From Arthrobacter sp. Leaf337 (GTDB lineage Bacteria > Actinomycetota > Actinomycetes > Actinomycetales > Micrococcaceae), in the NCBI RefSeq assembly GCF_001423745.1, contig NZ_LMPC01000012.1, positions 375,981 to 439,980 of the forward strand: a stretch of DNA of 64,000 bases, written 5' to 3'. Position 1 is the first letter of the stretch. The number at the start of each line of letters is the position of its first letter. Of this stretch, positions 1 through 7,647 are shown piece after piece. Below the pieces are notes generated by a model. The model did not search any database. It was not told the origin of the DNA and saw only the letters and a list, made by a program, of their open reading frames with translations. Position numbers and translations under genes: made by a program.

Positions 1-398
1 ATCTGGCCGTACATCATCAGGCCCTCGGCCTCGAGCCGGCGGAATTCGGGCCAGTTTGCCCAGTCGCCGACGAGGTTGGAGTTGGCCAGCAGCACGCGCG
101 GCGCCCACTCGTTGGTGCGGAAGACGCCCACCGGCTTGCCGGACTGGACCAGGAGGGTCTCGTCCTTCTCCATGGTTTCCAGGGTGCGGGTGATCGCATC
201 GAACGCGGCCCAGCTGCGAACTGCCCGGCCGGTGCCGCCGTAGACCACCAGGTCATCGGGGCGCTCGGCGACCTCGGGGTCCAGGTTGTTCATCAGCATG
301 CGCAGCGGTGCTTCCGTCTGCCAGCTCTTGGCGGTGAGCTCGGTGCCGCGGGCTGCTTTGACCGGGCGGGCACCGGCGGTGAAATCGGCGGGTGCCAT
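1..398 (-). CDS. hutU: Urocanate hydratase, N-terminal part (runs off the left edge)
   Basis: Urocanate hydratase converts urocanate to imidazolone propionate, the second step of histidine degradation, using tightly bound NAD. The visible 132 residues match the conserved N-terminus of the family: a [13 protein letters not shown] stretch, [28 protein letters not shown], and [15 protein letters not shown] followed by [15 protein letters not shown]. The start ATG (396-398) follows GAAGGAG at a good distance. The rest of the gene, and probably other hut genes, lie to the left. The upstream region carries a 16-bp palindrome also found twice near the neighbouring iclR promoter, which suggests that regulator controls it. 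The permease at 4974 might bring in the substrate, but that is inference. Confidence 0.93.
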   Translation of the reverse strand, partial: MAPADFTAGARPVKAARGTELTAKSWQTEAPLRMLMNNLDPEVAERPDDLVVYGGTGRAVRSWAAFDAITRTLETMEKDETLLVQSGKPVGVFRTNEWAPRVLLANSNLVGDWANWPEFRRLEAEGLMMYGQ

Positions 399-511
399 GA
401 GGCGCTCCTTCGTGTGCTTGATGGTTTGTCCGGCGTCCGCCGGCTCGTTGAGGTTCTGTATCAACTAAAGCGTGTCCGCAGCCCCGGAAACAGTGGGTTG
501 AAGCCGGTGCT

Positions 512-527
512 GTCCGGGATTCCAGAC
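512..527. promoter_or_regulatory. Putative IclR operator, hutU copy
   Basis: GTCCGGGATTCCAGAC is an imperfect palindrome (GTC-GG-AT-CC-GAC positions symmetric) 114 nt upstream of the hutU start. It differs by one base from the copy at 1562-1577 and resembles the copy at 1495-1510 near the iclR start. Shared sites at both genes suggest co-regulation and autoregulation by the IclR protein. Confidence 0.6.
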
Positions 528-539
528 GCGCCCCTCCTT

Positions 540-607
540 ACCCAACTGACTCGCAGTTAACGTCGCGAAACGCCGGTTTGACGACGTTAACTGCCAGTCA
601 GTTGGGT
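540..607. repeat. Long inverted repeat (26-bp arms, one mismatch) after iclR
   Basis: The arms at 540-565 and 582-607 are reverse complements over 26 bases with a single mismatch and a 16-base loop. The repeat begins about 27 nt past the iclR stop and lies before the hutU promoter region. It could be the iclR terminator (it has no T-run, which is common in actinobacteria), a copy of a dispersed REP-like element, or a double operator containing GTTAACTG half sites. Confidence 0.7.
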
Positions 608-633
608 GGAGCTGCGGGCTTACTCGGCGGGAC

Positions 634-1461
634 TTACGTGGCCGGGCGGCCGTGGATGCGTATGGACAACTCGTCCGCCACTTTCCGGACGCGGGCAGCG
701 AGTGCCGGCCATTGGTCAGCCGGCAGTTTGTCCTCGAGGAACGTGACGGCGACGGCCGCCGTCGGCCATCCCACGTGGTCCGTGACCGCGGCAGCAATCG
801 AGCCGAAACCGGGAGTCACCTCACCGTGTTCGGTGGCGTAGCCGCGCTGACGGACCTGGTCCAGGTGCGAGGACAGCGCCGAGTACTTCATGATGGCGCC
901 CTCCACCTCATGCCGGGCGGTGAAGGCGGCAGCATTCGGGTACAGCGCGCGGACCTGCGACTTGGGCAGCGCCGCGAGGATGGCCCGCCCGCTGGCAGTG
1001 AGGTGGCTGGGCAGCCGGACGCCGACGTCGGTCACCAGGGACGGCCGGTTCTTGGCGCGCTCCTCCACGATGTACAACACATCGCGGCCGTGCAGCACTG
1101 CCAGGTGCGCACTTTCGCCAACGACGTCCACCAGCGAGGCGAGCATCGGCCGGCCGATCCGGGACAGCGGCTCCTGCCGCGAATACGCGGAGCTGAGTTC
1201 GAAGGCGCTGATGCCCAGTCCGTACCGTTGCTCCTCATGCAGGTGCATCACGAAGCCGTTGGCCTCCATGACGCCGAGCAGGTGGTAGACGCTTGAGCGC
1301 GGCAACCCCAGAGCCGTGGCAATGTTCGACGCCGCCATCGGACCGCGCTTGGAAGCCAGGAGTTTGAGGATTCGCAAGGTATTTTCCGCCGCCGGGACTT
1401 TCGACGCCACCTTCACAGGCGCCTTAGCCGCTGTTCGTGCGGGCGATTCGCTGTCCGCCAT
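634..1461 (-). CDS. IclR-family transcriptional regulator, likely controlling hut genes
   Basis: A 275-residue DNA-binding repressor or activator. After a basic, Ala/Lys-rich N-terminal tail, residues about 25-85 form the IclR winged helix-turn-helix (ENTLRILKLLASKRGPMAASNIATALGLPRSSVYHLL). The remaining part is the IclR effector-binding domain, including LPSHLTASGRAILAALP and a C-terminal GFGSIAAAV segment. It lies just upstream of hutU on the same strand, 235 bases apart with a strong inverted repeat between. The 16-bp palindromes at 1495-1510 and 1562-1577 sit 34 and about 100 nt upstream of its start, and the same motif precedes hutU. The ligand is likely a histidine-pathway intermediate such as urocanate; this is inferred from position only. 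Confidence 0.9.
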   Translation of the reverse strand: MADSESPARTAAKAPVKVASKVPAAENTLRILKLLASKRGPMAASNIATALGLPRSSVYHLLGVMEANGFVMHLHEEQRYGLGISAFELSSAYSRQEPLSRIGRPMLASLVDVVGESAHLAVLHGRDVLYIVEERAKNRPSLVTDVGVRLPSHLTASGRAILAALPKSQVRALYPNAAAFTARHEVEGAIMKYSALSSHLDQVRQRGYATEHGEVTPGFGSIAAAVTDHVGWPTAAVAVTFLEDKLPADQWPALAARVRKVADELSIRIHGRPAT

Positions 1462-1494
1462 GCTTCCTCCATCGTTCGCGCCGGATCAAGGGGT

Positions 1495-1510
1495 GTCCGG
1501 TATCCCGTAC
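1495..1510. promoter_or_regulatory. Putative IclR operator, promoter-proximal iclR copy
   Basis: GTCCGGTATCCCGTAC is an imperfect palindrome 34 nt upstream of the iclR start codon. It fits the same GTxCGGxATxCCGxAC pattern as the sites at 512-527 and 1562-1577. Its position suggests autoregulation. Confidence 0.55.
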
Positions 1511-1561
1511 TTAAGCGTGTTCCCTGCGTGACACCGTAGACGGCCATCGAACCACTTTGCC

Positions 1562-1577
1562 GTCCGGGATACCAGAC
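1562..1577. promoter_or_regulatory. Putative IclR operator, distal copy
   Basis: GTCCGGGATACCAGAC differs from the hutU-proximal site (512-527) at one position. It lies between the divergently transcribed iclR (start 1461) and the small membrane-protein gene (start 1686), so it could affect either. Confidence 0.55.
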
Positions 1578-1685
1578 ATGCGCGGCCAGCGGGAGGCCGG
1601 GGACTGGCCGGGGACTTCCGCCCCTATGCCGTTTCCCCCATCCGGTGCTTCGATGGAGGTCACGGACTGCTGCGAGGAGGCCCCC

Positions 1686-2024
1686 ATGGTTTGGATTGCC
1701 GGGCTCTTCCTGATCGCCCACGGCTTGATCCATCTCGCCATCTGGCTGCCGAAGGCCGATCCGAAGGCCCCGTTCGACGCCGGCCACTCCCCTTTCGCCG
1801 GCAATGTCAGGCGCACCGCGGCCGCCTTGGCCGTTGCGGCCGCCGTTGTGTTGACGGCCGGCGGCGTGGGACTTATCGCCGGGGCACCATGGTGGCTGCC
1901 GGCGACCATCACGGGAGCAGCCCTGTCAGCCGCGCTGCTCCTGCTGACCTTCAACAGGTGGTGGCTCATTGCCCTCGGCATCAACGCCGCCATCATCGTG
2001 CTGGCCGTGCAGCAGAAGGGCTAG
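1686..2024 (+). CDS. Small four-helix membrane protein of unknown function
   Basis: I do not recognise a named family. The 112 residues form about four hydrophobic segments: one at the N-terminus (MVWIAGLFLIAHGLIHLAIW), one at about residues 45-65, a third around WWLPATITGAALSAALLLL, and a last one at the C-terminus. The HGLIHLAIW motif with two His residues resembles small actinobacterial membrane proteins of unknown role. The start at 1686 is chosen because GAGGAGG precedes it at the right distance; an in-frame start at 1557 would add a polar tail without homology signal. The gene ends 10 nt before the SDR start and probably forms an operon with it. Confidence 0.7.
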   Translation: MVWIAGLFLIAHGLIHLAIWLPKADPKAPFDAGHSPFAGNVRRTAAALAVAAAVVLTAGGVGLIAGAPWWLPATITGAALSAALLLLTFNRWWLIALGINAAIIVLAVQQKG

Positions 2025-2034
2025 GAACTCAGCC

Positions 2035-2066
2035 ATGACCAAACCGCTGGCAGGAAAGTCGCCCTG
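2035..2066 (+). other. Probable true start of the SDR gene, lost by a 1-nt deletion
   Basis: ATG at 2035 encodes MTKPLAGK and then, through the missing base at about 2055-2059 (GGAAAG where GGAAAGG is expected), reads out of frame. In the downstream frame the codons just before 2067 read KVALV, the first SDR beta strand, and no ATG, GTG or TTG lies between the stop at 2022 and 2067. Either a real mutation or a sequencing error in the short purine run. Confidence 0.6.
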
Positions 2067-2951
2067 GTGGCGGGGGCCACGCGGGGCGCCGGCCGGGGCA
2101 CCGCCGTCGCACTGGGCGAAGCGGGCGCCACCGTGTACTGCACCGGCCGAAGCGCCGGCGGCCGCAAGTCCGACTACAACCGGCCGGAGACCCTCGAGGA
2201 AACAGCGGTGCAGGTCAATGCCGCCGGTGGAGTCGGCATTCCCGTGGCGGTGGATCATCTGGATCCTGCGGCCGTACAGTCGCTGGTGCAGCGGGTCGAC
2301 GCTGACCACGGACGCCTGGACATTCTGGTCAACGACATCTGGGGCGGGGAAAACCTCATCGAATGGGACGCTCCGGTGTGGGCCCACCACCTGGATTCCG
2401 GCCTGCGGATGCTGCACACCGCCGTCGATACTCACTTGATCACCAGCCATTTCGCGCTGCCGCTGCTCATCCGGAACCCCGGCGGCCTGGTGGTGGAAAT
2501 GACCGACGGCACGCGGGAGTACAACGCCGGGCGCTACCGGGTGTCGACGTTCTACGACCTCGCCAAGAATGCAGTGCTGCGGCTCGCCTTCAGCCAGGCG
2601 GAGGAACTGAAGCAGTTCGGCTGCACCGCGGTGGCGCTCACGCCGGGCTGGATGCGCTCCGAAATGATGTTGGAGCATTTCGGCGTCACCGAAGAGAACT
2701 GGCGGGATGCTGCGGCCATCCAGCCCCATTTCGCCGCTATCTCTGAAAGCCCGCGCTTTGTGGGCCGCGCGGTCGCGGCCTTGGCCGCGGACCCGGACGT
2801 GCATGGTCGGACCGGTGGCTCGTACTCCTCCGGAGGCCTGGCACGGGAGTACGGCTTCGCTGATATCGACGGCTCGCGGCCGGACTGCTGGCGCTATCTG
2901 GTTGAGGTCCAGGAAACGGGGCGCCCGGCGGACGCCACCGGCTACCGCTGA
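2067..2951 (+). CDS. SDR-family oxidoreductase, 5' end apparently frameshifted
   Basis: A short-chain dehydrogenase/reductase using NAD(P)H. The cofactor motif GATRGAGRG is followed by GATVYCTGRS, an NDIWGG segment stands where NNAG usually is, and the Y-x3-K pair is in FYDLAK at about residue 165, followed by TPGWMRSEMM. The uninterrupted frame can only start at GTG 2067, which removes the first beta strand of the Rossmann fold. An ATG at 2035 with a suitable ribosome site lies in another frame; inserting one G near 2058 would give MTKPLAGKVALVAGATRGAG, a normal SDR start. The substrate is unknown. It follows the small membrane protein gene closely. Confidence 0.8.
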   Translation: MAGATRGAGRGTAVALGEAGATVYCTGRSAGGRKSDYNRPETLEETAVQVNAAGGVGIPVAVDHLDPAAVQSLVQRVDADHGRLDILVNDIWGGENLIEWDAPVWAHHLDSGLRMLHTAVDTHLITSHFALPLLIRNPGGLVVEMTDGTREYNAGRYRVSTFYDLAKNAVLRLAFSQAEELKQFGCTAVALTPGWMRSEMMLEHFGVTEENWRDAAAIQPHFAAISESPRFVGRAVAALAADPDVHGRTGGSYSSGGLAREYGFADIDGSRPDCWRYLVEVQETGRPADATGYR

Positions 2952-2976
2952 CGTCCGCCCGTTGAGCGTGCTCCGA

Positions 2977-3215
2977 TTAGCGTGCTCCGTTCCGCTGCCG
3001 TAGGACTCCGAAGATGGCCCCTGCAGCAAGAACTGCCACGCCGAGAATGAGCAGGATGGTCCAGCCGGTGAGGCCGCCGGGCTTGTTCCCGGAAGCCGGG
3101 GCCGTGTCGGCGGACGGCTGTTCCCGTCCGGTCGAGGACGATGCATCTTTTCAGCCTGGGCGGCAGCTTCTGCTGCGGCAAGGTACTGGGCGCAGCGCGC
3201 GGGGGCCGACAGCAC
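2977..3215 (-). pseudogene. Remnant of a membrane-anchored surface protein C-terminus
   Basis: Read on the minus strand, this short region encodes an Ala-rich helix (QYLAAAEAAAQAEK), then after a frame change DASSSTGREQPSADTAPASG, a hydrophobic span (WTILLILGVAVLAAGAIFGV) and a basic tail (LRQRNGAR) before TAA at 2977. This is the layout of a C-terminal membrane anchor of Arthrobacter-type surface proteins, but no LPxTG is present. The two halves join if one A is added to the run at 3148-3151. It begins a few bases after the HNH gene stop, so it may be the tail of an older gene displaced by that gene. The original function cannot be told. Confidence 0.4.
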
Positions 3216-3219
3216 TTTC

Positions 3220-4809
3220 CTAAGCAGGAGCGTACGAGTCGTATGCCAGGAAGAGCTCCCAGTCCGTGAAAGGGTCCTCGGCTAGCGGACGGTCCGTCAG
3301 ATCGCATTCGGGCGGCGGGTCGTCGTGGTAGTCGGGCATGCCTGGGCCAAGTATGTCCGGATCAAGTGTGCCCGGATCGGCGCTAATGGTCATGGCCAGG
3401 ATCTGGCTTGGCCAGAGAGGTGGTTCCCAGTCTGGTTGTTCGCTGGCGTAATGGCGGCCTGCGGGGGAAGTCCAGCCCGGCGGTTCATTGGCGCTGGCAC
3501 TGGTGGGTGTCCACCCGGTGGTGTGTTTGAGGCGGTGGTGTTTGCGGCACGGTTGGCCGAGGTTGCTGATCCCCGTGGTCCCGCCACGAGCCCAGGCGAG
3601 GAGGTGGTCGGCGTCATTGTCCAGTGACTGGTTGTTACAGCCAGGGAACGGACATTTCCCGTCCCTTAGCCGCAGCCACTGCCGCAGCGCTTTGGAGATG
3701 CGGTAGCTGGCCCGTCCGATCTCCAACGGCGCACCGTCACGGGGGTCCGTCAACACCCTCAGGAACGACGATGCCCCGTCAGCGACAAGGGCGCGCCCCA
3801 TGGACGGCGGGACCGGGCCGTACCCGTCCAACATGGCCGGTTCCTCGGATAGGCTGAGCAACGAGAGCACCGGAACGGTGATGAGCACCTGCGCCGCAGG
3901 GGAAGGAACCTTGCCAGCCAACTCACGGGCCGCAGTTTCGCGCCCTGCAGTCAGGAGCCACGTCGCGGCAACATCGGCACGGAGCTGGGTAAGGGTCCTG
4001 GCCTCGTCCGCTCCTTGGAGGGCCCTTGCGGCGGCGGTGGTGCGGTCCCAGATACCTGCCGCCTGGCTGGCGGGCAGGTACGCGGAGAGCCAGGCCATGC
4101 CGTCGCGGTCCGGGGTGTATTCCACCCGGCGGTCAGCGACGCCCCGGGCATGGCGCACTTCGATGCTGACCGGATGGTGCCGTTCCCGCCAGGTACGGAC
4201 CTTCGCCCGGAACCGGGCCGGGACAAGTTCTCCGGCCGGGCAGCCACGCGCAGCGGCGGGCGCGTCCGGGTCCAGGAAATGTGCCTCCAACCCCGCAGCC
4301 CCCGCCTTGTCGAGGTTGGTGGTTTCGTCCACCATGATCCGGGCATGCTGCCACGAAATACTCCCGGACTGTAGCGCGGACATCGTCAGCGGCAAGGTAT
4401 TGGTCAGTGTTTGGGCTTCGGCCAGGAGGGCACCGGCGGTGCGTTCGCTGACCGTCAGGACGCACGCAACCTCAGCGGTCACAGCCATGTCCTGCGCGGT
4501 GTGGGCTTGCGGGGACACGGCGGGCGGCGCCAAGGCTATGGCAGCATCCGCGTAGCCGGCGGCGAAGTGCACCTTCAGGGCAGCCAGTCGGGCTTCCGCC
4601 CGCGCCACCTCGGCCAGTCCGTCCAGGCACGCATCTGCCTGGTCACGAAGAGGGTCAGCGCTGGTCGAACCAAAGTTTCCCGTCCCGCGGCGAACAAGAA
4701 CAGCCAACGCGGAGACGGAGGCCTCGACGGCCTCCATCGTCTTCACAGCTGCTTTGCTTTCCATACCCAAAGTATCTCCGGAGGCACCGACATTCAGGGT
4801 GTCACTCAT
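3220..4809 (-). CDS. DUF222 / HNH endonuclease domain protein
   Basis: A 529-residue protein with the actinobacterial DUF222 domain over most of its length and an HNH nuclease motif near the C-terminus: RDGKCPFPGC, then DADHLLAWARGGTTGISNLGQPCRKHH. The paired Cys residues and the DADH/HH residues are those expected for metal and catalytic binding. These proteins exist in many copies in Arthrobacter-like genomes; their role is unsettled, and some behave like mobile or intron-derived nucleases. The start at 4809 follows GGAGG; the frame stays open upstream to 5040, but that extension overlaps the permease gene. A half copy of a REP-like palindrome lies about 20 nt upstream of the start. Confidence 0.85.
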   Translation of the reverse strand: MSDTLNVGASGDTLGMESKAAVKTMEAVEASVSALAVLVRRGTGNFGSTSADPLRDQADACLDGLAEVARAEARLAALKVHFAAGYADAAIALAPPAVSPQAHTAQDMAVTAEVACVLTVSERTAGALLAEAQTLTNTLPLTMSALQSGSISWQHARIMVDETTNLDKAGAAGLEAHFLDPDAPAAARGCPAGELVPARFRAKVRTWRERHHPVSIEVRHARGVADRRVEYTPDRDGMAWLSAYLPASQAAGIWDRTTAAARALQGADEARTLTQLRADVAATWLLTAGRETAARELAGKVPSPAAQVLITVPVLSLLSLSEEPAMLDGYGPVPPSMGRALVADGASSFLRVLTDPRDGAPLEIGRASYRISKALRQWLRLRDGKCPFPGCNNQSLDNDADHLLAWARGGTTGISNLGQPCRKHHRLKHTTGWTPTSASANEPPGWTSPAGRHYASEQPDWEPPLWPSQILAMTISADPGTLDPDILGPGMPDYHDDPPPECDLTDRPLAEDPFTDWELFLAYDSYAPA

Positions 4810-4827
4810 GACGCCTCCACGGGGCCG

Positions 4828-4844
4828 CAACTGTCCGTTCGCGC
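4828..4844. repeat. Half copy of the REP-like palindrome
   Basis: CAACTGTCCGTTCGCGC matches the right arm of the palindromes at 46168-46223 and 54415-54481 at 16 of 17 positions. The left arm is missing. It sits just upstream of the HNH gene start. Confidence 0.6.
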
Positions 4845-4973
4845 CAATACGCCCGGAAGCCGCCCGGACAGTCTGAGATGAAAGACACCAAAGCGCCGTG
4901 AGGCTCATCACGTAGGGCGCGAAAATGGTCTGCTGGATAGCGATCCCCCTCCCAATGACGAGAAGGTATTCGC

Positions 4974-6497
4974 ATGCAACAAGCCCCAACAGCAAGCAAA
5001 ACAGCAGGACAAGCCGCGCCCGAAGACACCACAATGTCACCCGGCACCGCCGGAAGCACTGTCCGCGCCGCTGCCGGCACCACCGTCAACACCGTCCTGA
5101 ACCGCGGACTGAACATCCGCCACATCCGCTTCATGGCCCTGGGGTCGGCCATCGGCACAGGACTGTTCTACGGCTCTGCCTCCGCGATCCAGAAGGCCGG
5201 TCCGGCGGTCCTCCTGGCTTACATGATCGGTGGCGCCGCCGTGTTCATGGTGATGCGGGCGCTGGGCGAGATGGCCGTGCGGCACCCCGTTTCCGGCTCG
5301 TTCGGCCAGTACGCCAGCCGCTACCTCGGTCCGCTGGCCGGATTCGTGACCGGCTGGACGTATGTGTTCGAGATGGCGATCGTGGCCATCGCGGACGTCA
5401 CGGCCTTCAGTATCTACATGGGGTTCTGGTTCCCCGACGTGGAGCGCTGGATCTGGGTCCTGGCCATCATCTTCTTCCTGGCGGCCCTGAACCTGCTCAG
5501 CGTCAAGGTTTTCGGGGAGTTGGAGTTCTGGTTCTCGCTGATCAAAGTCGTGGCGATCATCGCCATGATCGCCGGCGGTGCAGCCATCATCGTCTTTGGT
5601 TTCCAGGCCGGCGGGGCAACGGTCGCTCCGGGGATCGGCAACCTCGTCGAGCACGGGGGCCTGTTCCCCAACGGCTTCGAAGGGCTCCTGGCCTCGTTCG
5701 CCGTCGTGATGTTCGCCTTTGGCGGGATCGAAACCATCGGCGTCACGGCCGGTGAAGCGGCCGACCCCAAGAAGGTCATTCCCAAGGCGGTCAACACCGT
5801 GCCCGTGCGGGTGCTGCTGTTCTACGTGCTGACCCTGGCCGTGCTGATGAGCCTGTTTCCGTGGAACGAGGTGGGCGCCAACGGCAGTCCGTTCGTCCAG
5901 ATCTTCAGTGGCCTTGGCATTCCCGCCGCACCGCACATCCTCAACGCCGTGGTGATTACCGCGGCCCTCTCCGCCATCAACAGCGACATATTCGGAGCCG
6001 GCCGCATCCTCTTCGGACTGGCCCGGCAGGGCCATGCTCCAGCCAGCTTCGGCAAGGTGTCCCGCCACGGAGTGCCGTGGATGACTGTGGTGATGATGGC
6101 CGGCGTCCTGCTGGTGGGCGTGTTCCTGAACGCCGTCATGCCTGAGGACGTGTTCCTGCTGATCGCTTCGATCGCGACCTTTGCCACTGTCTGGGTCTGG
6201 GTCATGATCCTGGCATCGCATGTGGCCATGAAACGCGAGATCGCCCGCAGGGGGCTCCCGGCGTCGGAATTCCCGTCCCCGTGGTGGCCGGCAGCCTCCG
6301 TCCTGACCATCGCGTTCATGGCACTGGTGATCGCGATCCTGGGTGCGTTCGAGGATTCCCGGGTTGCCCTCTACGTGGGTGCAGTGTGGCTTGGCCTGCT
6401 GGTGGTGGCCTACCGCCTGTGGGTCCGCGGCCATGGCCGCGCCCGCGCCGAACTCGTGGATGAGACTGCGTCGAGGACTGTAGAACAGGGCAAGTAG
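4974..6497 (+). CDS. Amino-acid permease, APC superfamily (AAT type)
   Basis: A 507-residue inner-membrane transporter with about twelve transmembrane helices. The first helix region carries the family signature [24 protein letters not shown], and the sequence [33 protein letters not shown] is typical of the amino-acid transporter (AAT) group that includes ProY, GabP, HutT and LysP. A 45-residue polar N-terminal tail precedes the first helix. The start follows AGAAGG. The substrate cannot be read from the sequence; the hut genes to the left make histidine or urocanate a reasonable guess. No clear terminator hairpin follows the gene. Confidence 0.9.
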   Translation: MQQAPTASKTAGQAAPEDTTMSPGTAGSTVRAAAGTTVNTVLNRGLNIRHIRFMALGSAIGTGLFYGSASAIQKAGPAVLLAYMIGGAAVFMVMRALGEMAVRHPVSGSFGQYASRYLGPLAGFVTGWTYVFEMAIVAIADVTAFSIYMGFWFPDVERWIWVLAIIFFLAALNLLSVKVFGELEFWFSLIKVVAIIAMIAGGAAIIVFGFQAGGATVAPGIGNLVEHGGLFPNGFEGLLASFAVVMFAFGGIETIGVTAGEAADPKKVIPKAVNTVPVRVLLFYVLTLAVLMSLFPWNEVGANGSPFVQIFSGLGIPAAPHILNAVVITAALSAINSDIFGAGRILFGLARQGHAPASFGKVSRHGVPWMTVVMMAGVLLVGVFLNAVMPEDVFLLIASIATFATVWVWVMILASHVAMKREIARRGLPASEFPSPWWPAASVLTIAFMALVIAILGAFEDSRVALYVGAVWLGLLVVAYRLWVRGHGRARAELVDETASRTVEQGK

Positions 6498-6672
6498 TCC
6501 GCAATAAATTTCGAGTGTTGGACGGTACAGAAGAGGTAGGAGTTACGCAAGCGACGGGTGGGATTTGGCTTTAGCTTGGACACCAGGCGCAGACCGGACT
6601 TGAACTACTTGTCGCAGCATCCGGACCGCCTGCGAGTCGTGCTGGTTCAGGCACTGCAAAGGAGTGGTTTTG

Positions 6673-6951
6673 ATGAAGGATCATCCAGCCTCCCGGCCTC
6701 CCTTCCCCCGTGACCGGCGCCGCTTGATCTCGTGGCTGAACGCCGCCGCCGAAAAAGTGCGAACGGCAACCGTGCCGTTCAAGATCGGGGACGTGGTCCT
6801 AGGCGACGACCCGTTCAACGGCCGCCGGCTTGGCGTGGTGACAGTCATCCACGGCTCGTCGCTGGGCCTGCGGACGGCGGCTGACGCCCACCCCGACCTG
6901 GTGCCCGAGGTGGTCTACTACGACTATCGGCAGGTCAGGACGCCGGACTAG
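6673..6951 (+). CDS. Small conserved-looking protein of unknown function
   Basis: A 92-residue soluble protein that I do not recognise. It has a basic N-terminus (PRDRRRLISWLNAAAEKVR) and then a beta-rich part, VPFKIGDVVLGDDPFNGRRLGVVTVIHG, that reads like an SH3-like or KOW-like barrel. AAGGAG at 6657-6662 fits ATG 6673 best; a GTG at 6664 is also in frame. The 175 bases before it contain no recognisable promoter palindrome. It stands alone between the permease and LysE genes. Confidence 0.6.
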   Translation: MKDHPASRPPFPRDRRRLISWLNAAAEKVRTATVPFKIGDVVLGDDPFNGRRLGVVTVIHGSSLGLRTAADAHPDLVPEVVYYDYRQVRTPD

Positions 6952-6966
6952 CGGGCCGCCCGGCGC

Positions 6967-6972
6967 TAAAAT
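6967..6972 (+). promoter_or_regulatory. -10 hexamer of a leaderless promoter (LysE gene)
   Basis: TAAAAT ends 5 nt before ATG 6978, the geometry of a leaderless actinobacterial transcript. No Shine-Dalgarno sequence precedes the start. Confidence 0.55.
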
Positions 6973-6977
6973 CAGTC

Positions 6978-7613
6978 ATGGTTCCACTGAGCAATCTGCT
7001 GACTTTTGCCCTGGCCGCCGCTGTCCTGATTGCCGTCCCCGGGCCCAGCGTGCTGTTCGTGATCGGACGAAGCCTGGCTCTGGGACGCAAGGGCGGACTG
7101 CTGAGTGTCCTGGGAAACGCGCTGGGAATGGTCCCGCAGATCGTTGCGGTGGCGTTCGGTGTGGGTGTTGCCCTGGCGCAGTCCGTCCTGCTCTTCACCA
7201 TCGTGAAGTTCGCCGGCGCCGCCTACCTCGTGTTCCTCGGCATCCAGGCCATCCGGCACCGGGGAACAAGTACGACGGCGGCCGATCCTTCGCGTGCCGG
7301 CGACACTTTCCGGGTCCTCCGGCAAGGATTCGTTGTGGGTGCCACCAACCCGAAATCGCTGGTGTTTTTCGTTGCAGTCCTTCCGCAGTTCGTGGAGTAC
7401 TCCGCCGGCGGAATCCCGCTGCAGCTGGCCACCCTGGGGGCGGTGTTCCTGCTGATCGCCCTCGTCTCGGACAGCATCTGGGCGCTGGCAGCAGGCACCG
7501 CCCGCCAGTGGTTCGCCCGCTCCCCCCGGCGCATCTCCACGCTCAGCACCACAGGAGGAGCAATGATGATCGCCCTGGGAGGAACGCTCGCTTTAACAGG
7601 CACAAAGCACTAG
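6978..7613 (+). CDS. LysE/RhtB-family amino-acid exporter
   Basis: A 211-residue membrane exporter with five to six helices. The N-terminal AAAVLIAVPGPSVLFVIGRSLALGRKGGLLSVLGNALG is the family hallmark, and GFVVGATNPKSLVFFVAVLPQFV carries the conserved NPK segment in the middle. Members export lysine, arginine, homoserine, threonine or other small metabolites; the substrate here is unknown. The gene probably starts from a leaderless promoter and ends just before a strong hairpin shared with the convergent dehydrogenase gene. Confidence 0.9.
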   Translation: MVPLSNLLTFALAAAVLIAVPGPSVLFVIGRSLALGRKGGLLSVLGNALGMVPQIVAVAFGVGVALAQSVLLFTIVKFAGAAYLVFLGIQAIRHRGTSTTAADPSRAGDTFRVLRQGFVVGATNPKSLVFFVAVLPQFVEYSAGGIPLQLATLGAVFLLIALVSDSIWALAAGTARQWFARSPRRISTLSTTGGAMMIALGGTLALTGTKH

Positions 7614-7616
7614 TTT

Positions 7617-7642
7617 GTGCCGCCCGCAACTGCGGGCGGCAC
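7617..7642. terminator. Bidirectional terminator hairpin
   Basis: GTGCCGCCCGC and GCGGGCGGCAC form a perfect 11-bp stem with loop AACT. It lies 3 nt after the LysE stop and 5 nt after the stop of the convergent dehydrogenase gene, so it can end both transcripts. A TTT run flanks one side and AAA the other. Confidence 0.85.
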
Positions 7643-7647
7643 GGAAA

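Noticed and set aside
3040..3110. LPxTG sorting signal in the surface-protein remnant
   Set aside because: The sequence before the hydrophobic span is PASGN; no LPxTG or close variant is present.
1926..3215. 429-codon open frame on the minus strand across the SDR and small membrane gene
   Set aside because: It is antisense to two genes with clear motifs; only its first about 35 codons fit a real protein remnant.
5037..6434. 465-codon frame antisense to the amino-acid permease
   Set aside because: Rich in His, Asp, Gln and Arg as typical of GC-rich antisense frames, with no domain pattern.
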